Made by a program: the position numbers and the translations under genes | In this document: positions 52,753-62,990 of the stretch, piece after piece | Numbering within the stretch: position 1 is the stretch's first letter | Layout of the letters: each line of letters opens with the position of its first letter | Notes under the pieces: generated by a model | The model's database searches: none | Seen by the model: the letters and a program-made list of their open reading frames with translations, nothing else | What the model was told of the DNA's origin: nothing | Source of the DNA: G942493375 sp942493375 | GTDB lineage: Bacteria; Armatimonadota; UBA5829 | DNA length: 64,000 bases | Direction: 5' to 3' | Assembly: GCA_942493375.1 (NCBI GenBank) | Contig: OW818698.1 | Location: 2,790,001 to 2,854,000, forward strand

Positions 52753-53748
52753 TTGGAAAGCAAGTTTCTAGATAGAAATTACCCATATCTCATCATTATA
52801 TTTATGTTATTCATTGCTGTATTAGTTGCTGGTAAGTTAGGGGACAAATTTTATTTTAAGGGCATCAGTGCTGCAAAACAGGGAGATTATGTTACGGCAA
52901 TATACTGGTTTGAAAAAGCCATACCACTAAAGCCAAGAGACCCTAAAATCTACCTCGCCAGCGCAAATGCCAATACAAAAATAGCTAAATTCTACCTAAA
53001 TAGCAAACTAACTGCTCGAAATGAGGATCAGGACGAACAGGCATTCATTGCGTCCGAAGATTATTATGCAAATGCGCGCAGTGATTACAATATGGCGATT
53101 AAGCTGAATCCAAAACGCGCAGACTCCTATTATGCCCGAGCTGTATGTATGCTGGAAATTAATCCTGAGGATGCAAGTGCCGATTTCAGCAAAGTGATAA
53201 AGCTTGATCCTCGCAATTATGAAGCGTATTATAATCGCGGATTAATATACAGCAAGAGAGGCTATCTCGATAAAGCTATTACTGATTACAATAAAGCCAT
53301 AAAACTGAAACCGGAATATGCAGAGGCATATGCTAACCGGGGAGAAGCATTTCACTGTAAATACAACAACTATAAGTCAGAAGCAGACTACCAAAAGGCT
53401 ATGGCTGACTTTAAAACAGCAATCAAGCTCAAACCGTCCTATGACAAGGTCTACTACTATCGTTCACTAGCATACAGACAGAAGAAAGACTACGGCTCTG
53501 CGATAAATGACGCAATCAAATCTGTGAGTTTGAGTCCTAATGACAGCGAAGCATACTATAATCTGGCAAGCATATACTTCGAGTCAGGAGACCACAAGGA
53601 AGCCATCGCTGTCATAACTAAGCTGATTAACACTCAACCGAGAAACGATCATGCATATAATTGCAGAGCACAATATTATGATCGAATGGGAATGAAAGAT
53701 GCTGCCAAACTAGACCGCAAGAAGATTAATTCATTACTCAGCAATTGA
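52753..53748 (+). CDS. membrane-anchored TPR protein
   Basis: 331 residues. An N-terminal transmembrane helix (about residues 10-28, YLIIIFMLFIAVLVAGKL) anchors a domain of about seven tetratricopeptide repeats, such as YYNRGLIYSKRGYLDKAITD and KIYLASANANTKIAKFYL. TTG start at 52753 with AAGGA upstream. A protein-protein scaffold facing the periplasm or cytoplasm; partners unknown. Confidence 0.85.
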   Translation: MESKFLDRNYPYLIIIFMLFIAVLVAGKLGDKFYFKGISAAKQGDYVTAIYWFEKAIPLKPRDPKIYLASANANTKIAKFYLNSKLTARNEDQDEQAFIASEDYYANARSDYNMAIKLNPKRADSYYARAVCMLEINPEDASADFSKVIKLDPRNYEAYYNRGLIYSKRGYLDKAITDYNKAIKLKPEYAEAYANRGEAFHCKYNNYKSEADYQKAMADFKTAIKLKPSYDKVYYYRSLAYRQKKDYGSAINDAIKSVSLSPNDSEAYYNLASIYFESGDHKEAIAVITKLINTQPRNDHAYNCRAQYYDRMGMKDAAKLDRKKINSLLSN

Positions 53749-53843
53749 GCTGTAATAAATCGAGAGGATATTTGCAGGATACTGTCGAAGTTATGGCAGA
53801 TTAGTCGTATAGACCATTAATACAAATGATGGGAGATAAAAAA

Positions 53844-54695
53844 ATGCAAACCATTATCATCATTGCAGTATTGGCAATCTTAGCAGTAGTCTACATCTTA
53901 GCTACCCGAAAACGGGTAATGTCTCCGGAGCAGTTTGCTGAAGCAGTCAAACAAAGGATAGCCAGCAACCATCCAAATATTACTATAAAATCAACCGATG
54001 GTTTCAACTGGGTACTGGAAATAGAAAACGAGGAAAGACAGTGGTTTCTTGACAATACATATGCACGTTATCGCCAGGAGCCCGATGACTTCGATCCCCT
54101 GGTAGACTATATGCTTGACTCAATTTCCGAAATGGAAGACCCTGTAGACATATCCTGGGAGGAGGCTAAACCCCGTCTCTTACCCAGTCTGAAATCCGAC
54201 CAGTACTTCATTGACAACCTCAAATTGCCAGGGGGAGCGGAAATGATTGAGAAACTGGTCTCATTCGATTATGTCAAAGACCTGAAGATAACTATTGCAA
54301 TCGATTCTGAGATGTCTATGTCATTTGTAAATAAACAGCAGTTAGAGAGCTGGGGAGTGTCGAAAGAAGATTTACTGAACACGGCAATAGAGAATCTCAG
54401 TAAATTGACAGCCCAACACTGGGCAGAAGCGACTCGAATGGCACAGGAGAACGGCTTGTTTGCATTTATGACCCACGATGGCTATGATGCATCGCGCATA
54501 CTCCTCCCGGACTTCCACGAACGTGCCAGTAGAGCATTGGGATGCGAAAGAATTCTTGTCGGTATCCCCAACAGAGACTTCATAGCCGCTATTCCTGAGA
54601 ACGCCCCAGGCAAAGAAAAGTTCTGCAAACAGGTCCGGCAGGATTCTGAGCATTACGATCACGCTGTAACATCGGAGATCATAGCGCTGCCGTAG
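53844..54695 (+). CDS. DUF1444 family protein with N-terminal membrane helix
   Basis: 283 residues. The N-terminal helix (TIIIIAVLAILAVVYILATR) is a membrane anchor, followed by a DUF1444 (YtpQ-like) domain with DFDPLVDYMLDSI and SWGVSKEDLLNTAIENLSKL. No function is proven for the family. The ATG at 53844 has GGGAG at about 53831; the earlier in-frame ATG at 53826 overlaps it. It follows the TPR gene by about 95 bases. Confidence 0.8.
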   Translation: MQTIIIIAVLAILAVVYILATRKRVMSPEQFAEAVKQRIASNHPNITIKSTDGFNWVLEIENEERQWFLDNTYARYRQEPDDFDPLVDYMLDSISEMEDPVDISWEEAKPRLLPSLKSDQYFIDNLKLPGGAEMIEKLVSFDYVKDLKITIAIDSEMSMSFVNKQQLESWGVSKEDLLNTAIENLSKLTAQHWAEATRMAQENGLFAFMTHDGYDASRILLPDFHERASRALGCERILVGIPNRDFIAAIPENAPGKEKFCKQVRQDSEHYDHAVTSEIIALP

Positions 54696-54710
54696 GTCGG
54701 AAACAAGTAT

Positions 54711-54735
54711 ATCCAGTGCTGCTCATTTACTGGAT
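54711..54735. terminator. short hairpin between convergent genes
   Basis: ATCCAGT (54711-54717) pairs with ACTGGAT (54729-54735) around an 11-base loop. It overlaps the end of the - strand glycosidase gene. Weak, no T-run. Confidence 0.3.
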
Positions 54736-56858
54736 TGATTTATGCATAATAGTTTTGTCTGCCCTGTCTGCATATCGAATGTAAAGACCGATTTCTTACC
54801 CATGTTAGTGTTGGTAAGTGCATCATACAGTGTATCTTCACGGGGCAGGACTATTCTCTTTTGACCGTTTGAAGTGGCGTGTATGGCGAGAAATCCATTA
54901 CCGGCCATAATGATCTGATCCTGATTGTTATATATATAAACTCCGGCTTTAATGGCAAGTGATCTCAAAACGCTGGAGGGCAGTTGCAGTGTACCACCGT
55001 AGACGCTGGTGTAGCCATCCATAACCTTTACAGCAGCAGATACATCCCCTGATGTGTATCTCGCGATTGTAGTTGATTTGGAATCTGCTACAGCAAAGGT
55101 TGGAGATAGATGCGAATGCTCTGCGGAGAACTTTGCCCCGGTTCCCTCTATGATTATATTGCCGTCACCGGAGTTGATCTGCTTCAGTTTCATCCCTACA
55201 ACTTTGCTGACATTCTCTGGTGAGAACGCATTACCTTTGATTATTCCAGGAGCATACATCCAAACGACTGTCCTGCCGTTGTTACATACCTTCGAACGGA
55301 TTGCTCTGAGCTGACAGTTATCGAGTTTGAACAGGTTCACCATTATATACATCTTCGCTGGGGCCACTTTGCCTGCAAGCAGATCACCCAGCAGGTACAT
55401 TCCGATTGGTGCACCCAGGCGATAGTATTGCTCTCTGAAGCGTGTCAAGAGGCTTATGGACGCACCCTCACCAGTCACACCCTCCATAAAAGGACTCGTA
55501 TACAGGCAGCTGCGCTCATCGATTATCACAGCAACTTCCGGAGTATATTTGGCAACTGGCAAAGTCGACTCATATACCTGTTTCAGTGTTCCATTGTGCT
55601 GCCACAGCGCTTTGTCTGCATACCAGCCTGATCCGACAGGTTCCATCCACCACAATCCTGCGCCTTTGGTCAGTACGTGGGCAAAGTTTCTGGTCAAGAC
55701 ATTGTTGGTTTCATTTAAATCTATGCATCGTCCGGGACCTGCATCAGGAGATGTAAGGAACGTGCGGGTGTCATCTTCGGTAAACCACAGCTTTCCATTA
55801 GCCAGGACTGAGTCTACAGGTCCCATAAAACGTCCCGAATCACCGGGCTTCCTGGCTCCATAGGAATATGGACCGCAGATACCATCGATATATGGGGACT
55901 TCAAAAGTCTGGACAGACCCAGGTGACCGCTCCTGGTCGATCCGCTCAGCTCGAAGATATAACCGTAGAATGCCAGAGCCAGGCGGTTCGGTGTTGCATC
56001 CTTGACCGCCTTGCACATAAGCGCAACAGAATCGGCCATATCATTGTTCTGGAATTCATCGAAATCAATTGCTTTACAGTCAGTCGATGGATTGCGGAAA
56101 CTCCCTGCTGAAGCTGTGTTACGTTCGTTCACGGTCGGAACATGTGCAGTATCAAGAGATACACCCGGGTCGTTCCAGGCCTTTCTGAGTGCTTTGTCGG
56201 ACTTATATTTGGTTCGCAGATACAGCCTGAATCCTTCAATAGCAGGTTTCTCAAAACCAGCGTATTTGCCTTCCCAGAATCCGTCAAAAAACCATTCAGC
56301 ACTGTACTGGCCGCATACATGATAGCCGATCATATGGTCGCCATATCTGGCTTCAAGCAATCGCACAAGTTTACCAATCTGCTTCGCTGCGTCCTGCCTC
56401 CAGACTTGTGAATGTATGCTGGCAATGCCTTTGGTGCCGTCGTGGAAAAGAGTCATCTCATCCGGATGCTGCTCAATCCACCACCCCGGCGGTTGATCAA
56501 CAGGAAAACGAGGCAGCAGCAGAGCATGGGGATTTGCCTTGAGCACGGAATCGATCCAATAAACGATATCGGTCTTATCAAAACTGGGTATCTCATCATC
56601 TTTGAACCACGGCATACCCCACAGCGTAGGAGAGATAATATTTACTCCATTTTCAGCAGCAAAACTAATCTCCGATTGCCCAACCTTTGTTTCGCCCATA
56701 AAACCTATCTGAAAAAGCACCGGTGCAGTCGGTTTACCGTTGATAAATAGTGTGGGAACGGATTTAAAGCGCTTAACTTTGGCATCAACGGCATGGCATG
56801 GAATCCAGCTGTTTAATGCGACAACGAGGGAGAAAAAACCGATAATTATGGATTTCAT
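54723..56858 (-). CDS. secreted GH42-like beta-galactosidase-type protein
   Basis: 711 residues with a signal peptide (residues 1-23). The barrel begins VLFQIGFMGETKV and shows HVCGQYSAEWF, where the Glu is the expected acid/base, and CGPYSYGARKPGDSG further on. A Glu in WFTEDDTRTF is a likely nucleophile. A flavodoxin-like trimerisation domain (VAPAKMYIMVNLFKLDN region) and a C-terminal beta domain follow. Expected to cleave beta-galactosides or related sugars outside the cytoplasm. Confidence 0.82.
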   Translation of the reverse strand: MKSIIIGFFSLVVALNSWIPCHAVDAKVKRFKSVPTLFINGKPTAPVLFQIGFMGETKVGQSEISFAAENGVNIISPTLWGMPWFKDDEIPSFDKTDIVYWIDSVLKANPHALLLPRFPVDQPPGWWIEQHPDEMTLFHDGTKGIASIHSQVWRQDAAKQIGKLVRLLEARYGDHMIGYHVCGQYSAEWFFDGFWEGKYAGFEKPAIEGFRLYLRTKYKSDKALRKAWNDPGVSLDTAHVPTVNERNTASAGSFRNPSTDCKAIDFDEFQNNDMADSVALMCKAVKDATPNRLALAFYGYIFELSGSTRSGHLGLSRLLKSPYIDGICGPYSYGARKPGDSGRFMGPVDSVLANGKLWFTEDDTRTFLTSPDAGPGRCIDLNETNNVLTRNFAHVLTKGAGLWWMEPVGSGWYADKALWQHNGTLKQVYESTLPVAKYTPEVAVIIDERSCLYTSPFMEGVTGEGASISLLTRFREQYYRLGAPIGMYLLGDLLAGKVAPAKMYIMVNLFKLDNCQLRAIRSKVCNNGRTVVWMYAPGIIKGNAFSPENVSKVVGMKLKQINSGDGNIIIEGTGAKFSAEHSHLSPTFAVADSKSTTIARYTSGDVSAAVKVMDGYTSVYGGTLQLPSSVLRSLAIKAGVYIYNNQDQIIMAGNGFLAIHATSNGQKRIVLPREDTLYDALTNTNMGKKSVFTFDMQTGQTKLLCINQSSK

Positions 56859-56954
56859 GGAAGCTTCAATTCCTCATATATTTGCATATTATCTGTGACC
56901 GACTCCCCAATGGCTCAAAATAACAGGTATAGTAGATCAGGCACTTCATTTGCA

Positions 56955-57404
56955 CTAGTCCATCCCACAGCTGACTACTCGCCAGTGTTCTCCAGTTTTC
57001 AGTTGCTCAACGGTAAACGTCCATTCATAATTACCACCATCTTCGAATCCAGTTTCCATTCCAAATCTGGTGAATGGTTTAAAGCGCACAGTAAATGCCC
57101 TGCTGTCGTGGTATGCTTGGAATACTAACTCCTTTATAGATATCAATTCCAGTTTCTTTATGCCATCCCACCCTGCTTTACTGTGGCTGCATTCTTTGAG
57201 AACACGTTTACTATGATGGTTGACAGCCCAGAACCATATCTCAACTACGTGTTTTGGAGTTGCCTTATTCAGATCGCGTAGCACAATGGTCTCTTCTGCA
57301 AACGTAGCTCTTTCAACGCCATAATTCTGCGCTGCTTTATATCCAACAAAGAGCAGCAATGCTAGCGCACACAGAATACCGATTGTTGTCCCACAGCATT
57401 TCAT
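56955..57404 (-). CDS. small membrane-anchored protein of unknown function
   Basis: 149 residues. An N-terminal hydrophobic helix (TIGILCALALLLFVGYKA) is followed by a cone-shaped alpha+beta domain with HVVEIWFWAVNHHSKRVL and YEWTFTVEQLKTGEHWRVVS, similar in layout to DUF4829/NTF2-like proteins. GAGGTG lies upstream of the ATG. Last of three small genes on the - strand. Confidence 0.65.
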   Translation of the reverse strand: MKCCGTTIGILCALALLLFVGYKAAQNYGVERATFAEETIVLRDLNKATPKHVVEIWFWAVNHHSKRVLKECSHSKAGWDGIKKLELISIKELVFQAYHDSRAFTVRFKPFTRFGMETGFEDGGNYEWTFTVEQLKTGEHWRVVSCGMD

Positions 57405-57434
57405 TTTTACACCTCGTGACGTCAGAATCTACTG

Positions 57435-58115
57435 TTACTGTGGTTCATTAACGAGTCTCGGAAAGACCAGATCCTGTAGTTGAGAAAAGCCAAAGATCGC
57501 AGGTGCACAACCGCCCAGCATCCAACCTGCCCATAGGCTGACTATCTGGCCGTCCTGCACTTTTAATACCAATGCCAACAAAACGACGATTGGCAGCAAA
57601 CAGACACTGTATGCAGCTATGGTTGTAAAAACGGGATTCACCATAAGAGGTTGGTCAGCTTTTATAAATGCCAGGCTAGCTAATGGGACAGCAATTACAA
57701 CACTAACCAGCAATGCTATGAACAATCTGGTCTCTGCTGACGCTTGGGACGGATAGAAAAGCAGTATTACAATCACTCCCACTATCACAAGGTAAACGGG
57801 AGCAACTCTGTAATACCACTTATTTTCAGATTGATCCCACCAGTCGGTCCACATTATCGCAACATTTCCTGATATCCAGCTCCAAAACAAGCTGATAACC
57901 AATCCAGCCGTGAATGCACATATTGTCTTTATTGAGTAAGGAAAAATGAGCAGTAAAGCCACAACTACAAATACTACTCTAGCCTTCAGCTGTTCGGATA
58001 TGTGCCATTGAATACCGAGTTTACGACCCAGGGCTGAAATAATACGTCGTAATATTGTGAGTCCAATACCAGTTGCCATTGTCAACCCAAAATTATGCCA
58101 TGCTTCAGGTGTCAT
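57435..58115 (-). CDS. integral membrane protein of unknown function
   Basis: 226 residues with about six transmembrane helices, for instance VVFVVVALLLIFPYSI, VYLVIVGVIVILLFYP and VCLLPIVVLLALVL. No family is recognised. A perfect AAGGAGGTGA ribosome binding site lies upstream of the ATG. It is 30 bases before the next small gene and 39 bases after the previous one, so the three are probably one operon. Confidence 0.72.
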   Translation of the reverse strand: MTPEAWHNFGLTMATGIGLTILRRIISALGRKLGIQWHISEQLKARVVFVVVALLLIFPYSIKTICAFTAGLVISLFWSWISGNVAIMWTDWWDQSENKWYYRVAPVYLVIVGVIVILLFYPSQASAETRLFIALLVSVVIAVPLASLAFIKADQPLMVNPVFTTIAAYSVCLLPIVVLLALVLKVQDGQIVSLWAGWMLGGCAPAIFGFSQLQDLVFPRLVNEPQ

Positions 58116-58154
58116 CGGTCACCTCCTTGATAATGAATGATTTCGAATTTCCAA

Positions 58155-58625
58155 TCATAATTGTTTTGATATAAACGATATAAAATCGGAGACACCTTTT
58201 AGCATATTTTCATTTACCACCATAGTAATAAATAGAACAATAAGCGACAAGGTTGCTGTTAACTCGACCCACTCCCTGGACGTATGGGGCAGTATAGCCT
58301 GTCTGCCTGGATAGCCACCTGCAACGACTGTTCCCATACCATATATGACAAACACAGGGAGGAAATGCACAACTCCGGTGATCGAAAGAATTGCAAGCAA
58401 CAAAATCGGGATCAGCAGTATCGATATGGCGTTAATAGGGTTCTCTTTTGTCATTACCTGTGTCTTGAGTTCTATCAATATCGCTGACAGTAGAAAACAA
58501 ACACCCGCAATGTGATCGATCAACGTACTTTTAACCGATGTATCAAAAAACGGCATCACAACCATAAAGACTAATAGGAGACTTCCTACTCTCCAACGAT
58601 ATGGAGACATTGTATTAGTGCTCAT
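58155..58625 (-). CDS. integral membrane protein of unknown function
   Basis: 156 residues with about five transmembrane helices (VGSLLLVFMVVMPFF, AGVCFLLSAILIEL, LLIPILLLAILSITGVV, LTATLSLIVLFITMVV among them). Not recognised. First gene of the three-gene membrane cluster, divergent from the large + strand glycosidase gene. Confidence 0.72.
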   Translation of the reverse strand: MSTNTMSPYRWRVGSLLLVFMVVMPFFDTSVKSTLIDHIAGVCFLLSAILIELKTQVMTKENPINAISILLIPILLLAILSITGVVHFLPVFVIYGMGTVVAGGYPGRQAILPHTSREWVELTATLSLIVLFITMVVNENMLKGVSDFISFISKQL

Positions 58626-58805
58626 TCATAATCACTCTAAAATGAAACATGTTTATGATTCATATAATATACTGCGCATAGTGTATCGCTGCTCCGTATT
58701 ATAGTCAATCAGAATTGTTTTGTTTCTTTTCTGTAAATCTCATATACTCTACAGTATGTATTACTAAGTTATATCACTTCGTTCGCAGTAAAGGTAATAG
58801 TGACC

Positions 58806-61730
58806 ATGATATCAGCTATTTACAGGAAAATTGCTTTAGTCACGTTATTTTGTTTGCTTGCAGTTTGCAGTGCACCAACCTGCCGGGCTGGAGTTGTTGA
58901 TGAGCCTTTGGGGGCGCGGTATTCGCTGGGGATGACGCTGTGGCATTTGGGGCATAATGCGGAGATGATCGGGCGATTCCACGACTTTGTTAAGAGTGCT
59001 GGTCTGACTCCCGAGAAGGCTTTGGCTTTTAAGGCTATGAAGCCTCCTGCGAATATGCTGGGGATTCTGATTGAGCCTGAGTTGCTTGGCAAGGATAAGC
59101 TGGGTGGCTGGGATGTGAATGGTGACTATATCATCAGCGGTGCAGGAGATGCCGGACCGACGGTTTCGATTGCTCTGGTTGTTCCCCGTGCGGGGTTTTA
59201 CAGGCTGTGGGTAAAATATCTGGCAGATGCAGGTTCGCGCGGTGTGACGTCCATCAAGATATATCGAGAGGGTAAAGAAGACCTGGGACCTATCTGCCAG
59301 CCTGATGAGTTTTACGATCAACAGCCGAAGGAATCAGGCCCCCAGTGGAAAGATATGCTGGTTGACCTGCCACAGGGACGGTTTGTAATAAAGCTGGGAC
59401 ATGTTACCCGGTGGTGGCACGGCGATGGTGGATATGCTATGCGGTCGGTCGATTGCATTTATCTGACCGATGAAGTCTGGGAAGCTCCTCCTGATCCTCA
59501 GTCTATCAAAGCTATACGAGATACGAACAAGCCCTCAGATATTCAGTGGACAGTAAAGTCACCTTTGAATGCTGCAGGTTTATCTCAATGGAAATGGTGG
59601 CAGGTTAGGCCATTGACCTGGGAGGATGCAGCATCGAACCCGAAGTTATTTGCTTTGAGCCGTAAGTTCCAAAACGGGATCGTTGATGAGCTGGCGCGTA
59701 AAGAGTATGACGAAGCCAAAAAACCGGATTATCGCGAACCCGAGCGGCAGGTAGTTTTTAATGACACCTGGAATATGGTTGCAAATCCAGTTCGGATGCA
59801 AAGGCAGATTAATATCCTGAACTCAGATATCAGCAGGAAGCCCTTAGGATACAACTATCTTTGGCACGATGTTGGAAGTAACATCGAAGGACTTAAGGCA
59901 GAGGGCGGATATGATCCCAGTGGACCATATGCAAAGTATGGAGGCTGGTATGGCGGTCCTGGTGAACTAGGTGCAGGTTATGGCACTGGAACCGGGACAG
60001 TAGCTACTAATGTGCCGGTTGCAGCACCAGGAAAGTATTCAGTCTGGGTACTATCGAGCAGCACCAATCTCAGCTACACAGCTCCCTGGTATGGAAAAGT
60101 AAGTGCAGATGGACGGGAGCAGTTTGCCTATTATCACAAAGGCAACATCCCCAGCATCTGGATGAAGATGGGTGAGGTGGAAATCAATAAACCTGGTGAC
60201 ATTAAGGTAGAATTTACACTCGATGGAGCAGAGTTTGGCACTACTTATCGACGTATTTACACTCTATTTCTCATTGACGATCCCAATTACACACCACAGG
60301 GAACCATCCGCCCACCGTGGGATATAAACATATACAACCGCAGGGCTGCACAAGCAGGAGCTAGCAAGGCTGATAAACTTCTGCTCTGGATTTCAGACAA
60401 TCCATATAGGCCGATCTCTCAGGAAGTCTGGTCGGAAAAAATCAGCAGTGGGGATTCCTGGCCGTATACTCCTCAAAAAGGAACGACTCGAACCAAGGAA
60501 ATCTATATGCCCCGAGATTCCTGCAGGGCTGTGCGTGTTGCGTTGCGGGGGTTAGTAGATACGCCGATAGCTCTGGATGTAAAACCTGGTCCATTAAAAG
60601 GCACTTCAGGATCATTTGCCAACGCAGTTACATGCCGTGTGGAGTCTTTTGTCCCCTATGGTAATGGACGCCAGGAATGGACCCCGGTGTTTCTATTGCG
60701 CCGTCCATCTATCACTGTTCCACCGTTGAATGTGGCAGGAATATGGCTTACAGTCAATACCAAAGATGTTCCAGCCGGCAATTATCAGTCAGTAATCAAG
60801 ATAAGTGGCAAGGGTATACCGGCATACACGGTTGTGTTGAAAGTCCGGGTTTCTCCAGTTAAACCGGAACCAAAGAAGCCGGTGCTGATTGACGGTTGGA
60901 CTCAACCTCACGAAGGTCTTGCACATATGCAGGATTTCATAGACCATGGAATGAATGTATGGCCTGGTGAAATGAGCAAGGCTGATATGAAGAAGTGGGG
61001 TATCCGGCTGATTCGGCTTAGTGCCTGGTCTGCCCAGAATATACCAGAGTTTATTGCACGCCTGAAAAATCTTGGACTTGACTATGATGATTACTTTGTG
61101 GGGATTTTGGATGAACCTGGCGGGACAACCGAGGAGTCTCTGAAACCTTATCTGGATGTAGCAAAGGCTATTCGAGCAACAGACCCCAGGGTACGGATAT
61201 GCTTTAATCCGAGTGAGTCAGCTGAACTTGCGACATTCCAGTTACTTGCACCCTACTGCGATCTCTGGTGCCCATATGTGAAACATATTTTCTCACCCTA
61301 CTGGGGAAATCCCGAGAAAAAGGCTATCTATCAACCGAAGCCCTGGATGTGGTACACTACTCCTGATCTTTGGGATAAAACTGCACGCGATCCTGGTATA
61401 AGAACAGTGCCATCGCAGCCTGGAAACTGCATCGGGGTAGCGTTCTTTGCAATGAATTATCCATGGCGTGACCAGTGGGACACTGCTTACGAACACTTTG
61501 CTGATGCGTCTACAATGGGGGCAGTGCAATCACGCAATGGACCGGTTGCAACAATTGTGTGGGAACAGATCCGTGAAGTTTCCCAGACTGCAAACCTGGC
61601 AATGATGATCCGGGAACGGTTAGGTGTGAAGACATTTGATGAAGTAACCGATCCTAAGCTGCAGCAATTGATAAGAGAAGGTACGGATGAGGAATTGCTG
61701 ACATGGCTGGAGAAGAATTCTAAGAAGTAG
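58806..61730 (+). CDS. secreted DUF4091-like glycosidase
   Basis: 974 residues with a signal peptide (about residues 1-27). Two jelly-roll sugar-binding-type domains (about 60-240 and 340-510) precede a beta domain and a C-terminal TIM barrel with FVGILDEPGGTTEES, FNPSESAEL and MWYTTPDLWDKTA, which match the DUF4091/GH123-like pattern; the Asp-Glu pair of DEP is the likely catalytic element. The ATG at 58806 is preferred; a GTG six bases earlier is also possible. Confidence 0.8.
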   Translation: MISAIYRKIALVTLFCLLAVCSAPTCRAGVVDEPLGARYSLGMTLWHLGHNAEMIGRFHDFVKSAGLTPEKALAFKAMKPPANMLGILIEPELLGKDKLGGWDVNGDYIISGAGDAGPTVSIALVVPRAGFYRLWVKYLADAGSRGVTSIKIYREGKEDLGPICQPDEFYDQQPKESGPQWKDMLVDLPQGRFVIKLGHVTRWWHGDGGYAMRSVDCIYLTDEVWEAPPDPQSIKAIRDTNKPSDIQWTVKSPLNAAGLSQWKWWQVRPLTWEDAASNPKLFALSRKFQNGIVDELARKEYDEAKKPDYREPERQVVFNDTWNMVANPVRMQRQINILNSDISRKPLGYNYLWHDVGSNIEGLKAEGGYDPSGPYAKYGGWYGGPGELGAGYGTGTGTVATNVPVAAPGKYSVWVLSSSTNLSYTAPWYGKVSADGREQFAYYHKGNIPSIWMKMGEVEINKPGDIKVEFTLDGAEFGTTYRRIYTLFLIDDPNYTPQGTIRPPWDINIYNRRAAQAGASKADKLLLWISDNPYRPISQEVWSEKISSGDSWPYTPQKGTTRTKEIYMPRDSCRAVRVALRGLVDTPIALDVKPGPLKGTSGSFANAVTCRVESFVPYGNGRQEWTPVFLLRRPSITVPPLNVAGIWLTVNTKDVPAGNYQSVIKISGKGIPAYTVVLKVRVSPVKPEPKKPVLIDGWTQPHEGLAHMQDFIDHGMNVWPGEMSKADMKKWGIRLIRLSAWSAQNIPEFIARLKNLGLDYDDYFVGILDEPGGTTEESLKPYLDVAKAIRATDPRVRICFNPSESAELATFQLLAPYCDLWCPYVKHIFSPYWGNPEKKAIYQPKPWMWYTTPDLWDKTARDPGIRTVPSQPGNCIGVAFFAMNYPWRDQWDTAYEHFADASTMGAVQSRNGPVATIVWEQIREVSQTANLAMMIRERLGVKTFDEVTDPKLQQLIREGTDEELLTWLEKNSKK

Positions 61731-61740
61731 CAAATAGATA

Positions 61741-61795
61741 TTGGACATGGATGTCCAGAGAATTGGGACCGAGTCATGGATCACTCGGTCCAACT
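61741..61795. repeat. double-hairpin repeat, copy 2
   Basis: GGACATGGATGTCC and, 8 bases later, GGGACCGAGT...ACTCGGTCC form the same two hairpins as at 14715-14765, with the same internal GTCATG/GATCAC loop. It lies between the DUF4091 gene and the URO-D gene and may end the former. Confidence 0.6.
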
Positions 61796-61829
61796 GTTTC
61801 ATTATATTGGTTATCAAAGAGGTAATACA

Positions 61830-62963
61830 TTGACTCCTAAACAGAGAATGCTTGCGGCTTATAGAGGGGAGTTGCCGGATTATACTCCGGTGGCGCCTGA
61901 GTTTTGGTATTATGTTCCAGCCAAAGTGCTGGGAGTGGATATGATCACATTTGAGCGGGAAGTGCCCCATTGGGAGGCACTGCTCAAGACTTTTGATCAT
62001 TACAAGACTGAAGGCTGGGGAATTGCTGGCCCATCAATACCTACTGAAGGCACAAGCTCAAGTGAAGAATGGATAGACATTGGAGGAGGCAGGTTTGAAT
62101 CCCGTGTTACAACGCGTACTCCTCTCGGTGACCTGAGATCCAGCAGCGTCTATGATCCTGTGGAACCATGCTGGTCGGTTGAGCATGCGATAAAGGACTT
62201 TGACAGGGACTGGCCGGCATATGTTCATTCGACTCTGGGAAATCCTGAGGAGGCAGATTGGAGCGGAGTCAATGCTGCTCTGGACAAGGTCGGAGAGAAC
62301 TATCTGCTGGAAGTGTATTCGGGTTGGTTTTTTATAGATTATATAGCAGGCTCCAGACAGGGTGGAATTGAACAGGCTATATATGACCTGTATGAGCGCG
62401 AGGAGTACTTTGAGGAGTTCCACAAGCAGTTCATTGACTATACACGGCGCCTGGTAAGATCGGTATTTGCAGGCAGTAAAGCAGAGAGTATTTTCATAGG
62501 GTCCTGCTGGTCCTGTCCATCCTTGACTGGCCCTAATCTGTGGAGGAAGTGGGAAAAACCTGTGCTGATGGCTGCGGCTGAGGAAGCACATGCAGCCGGA
62601 GGACTGCTCCACGTCCATTTACACGGTAAAGTCATGGACGTATTGGACGAACTGCACGAAACTGGTATAGACTGTATCTGTCCTTTTGAGAGACCACCGG
62701 GTGGCGATGTCACTGATTTGAGCGTAGTTGAAAAAGCCCTGCGCGGCAAAGTTACGATGAATGGCAACATCCACACGGTTGAGACCCTTATCAGGGGCAG
62801 CGCTCAGGATGTTCGAAATGAGATAGCTGAAATTTTCGAACAATGGGGTCCTGACAGAAGGCGATTGATCCTTGGTACAGGTGACCAGGTTGGCCTTGAG
62901 ACACCTGACGAAAACATAGCGGCAATGATTGAAGCCGGGCGTGAGTTCGGCAAAAACACATAG
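61830..62963 (+). CDS. URO-D superfamily protein
   Basis: 377 residues, third member of the URO-D-like group here. GGLLHVHLHGKVMDVLDEL, GIDCICPFERPPGGDVTDL and TMNGNIHTVETL are typical barrel motifs. TTG start at 61830 with GAGG 7 bases upstream (AAAGAGGTAATACATTG); an ATG at 61776 lies inside the repeat and is less likely. The gene is followed by an alcohol dehydrogenase. Methyltransferase or unknown role. Confidence 0.82.
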   Translation: MTPKQRMLAAYRGELPDYTPVAPEFWYYVPAKVLGVDMITFEREVPHWEALLKTFDHYKTEGWGIAGPSIPTEGTSSSEEWIDIGGGRFESRVTTRTPLGDLRSSSVYDPVEPCWSVEHAIKDFDRDWPAYVHSTLGNPEEADWSGVNAALDKVGENYLLEVYSGWFFIDYIAGSRQGGIEQAIYDLYEREEYFEEFHKQFIDYTRRLVRSVFAGSKAESIFIGSCWSCPSLTGPNLWRKWEKPVLMAAAEEAHAAGGLLHVHLHGKVMDVLDELHETGIDCICPFERPPGGDVTDLSVVEKALRGKVTMNGNIHTVETLIRGSAQDVRNEIAEIFEQWGPDRRRLILGTGDQVGLETPDENIAAMIEAGREFGKNT

Positions 62964-62990
62964 ATTTTGTATAACGGAAGGATGGCGACG

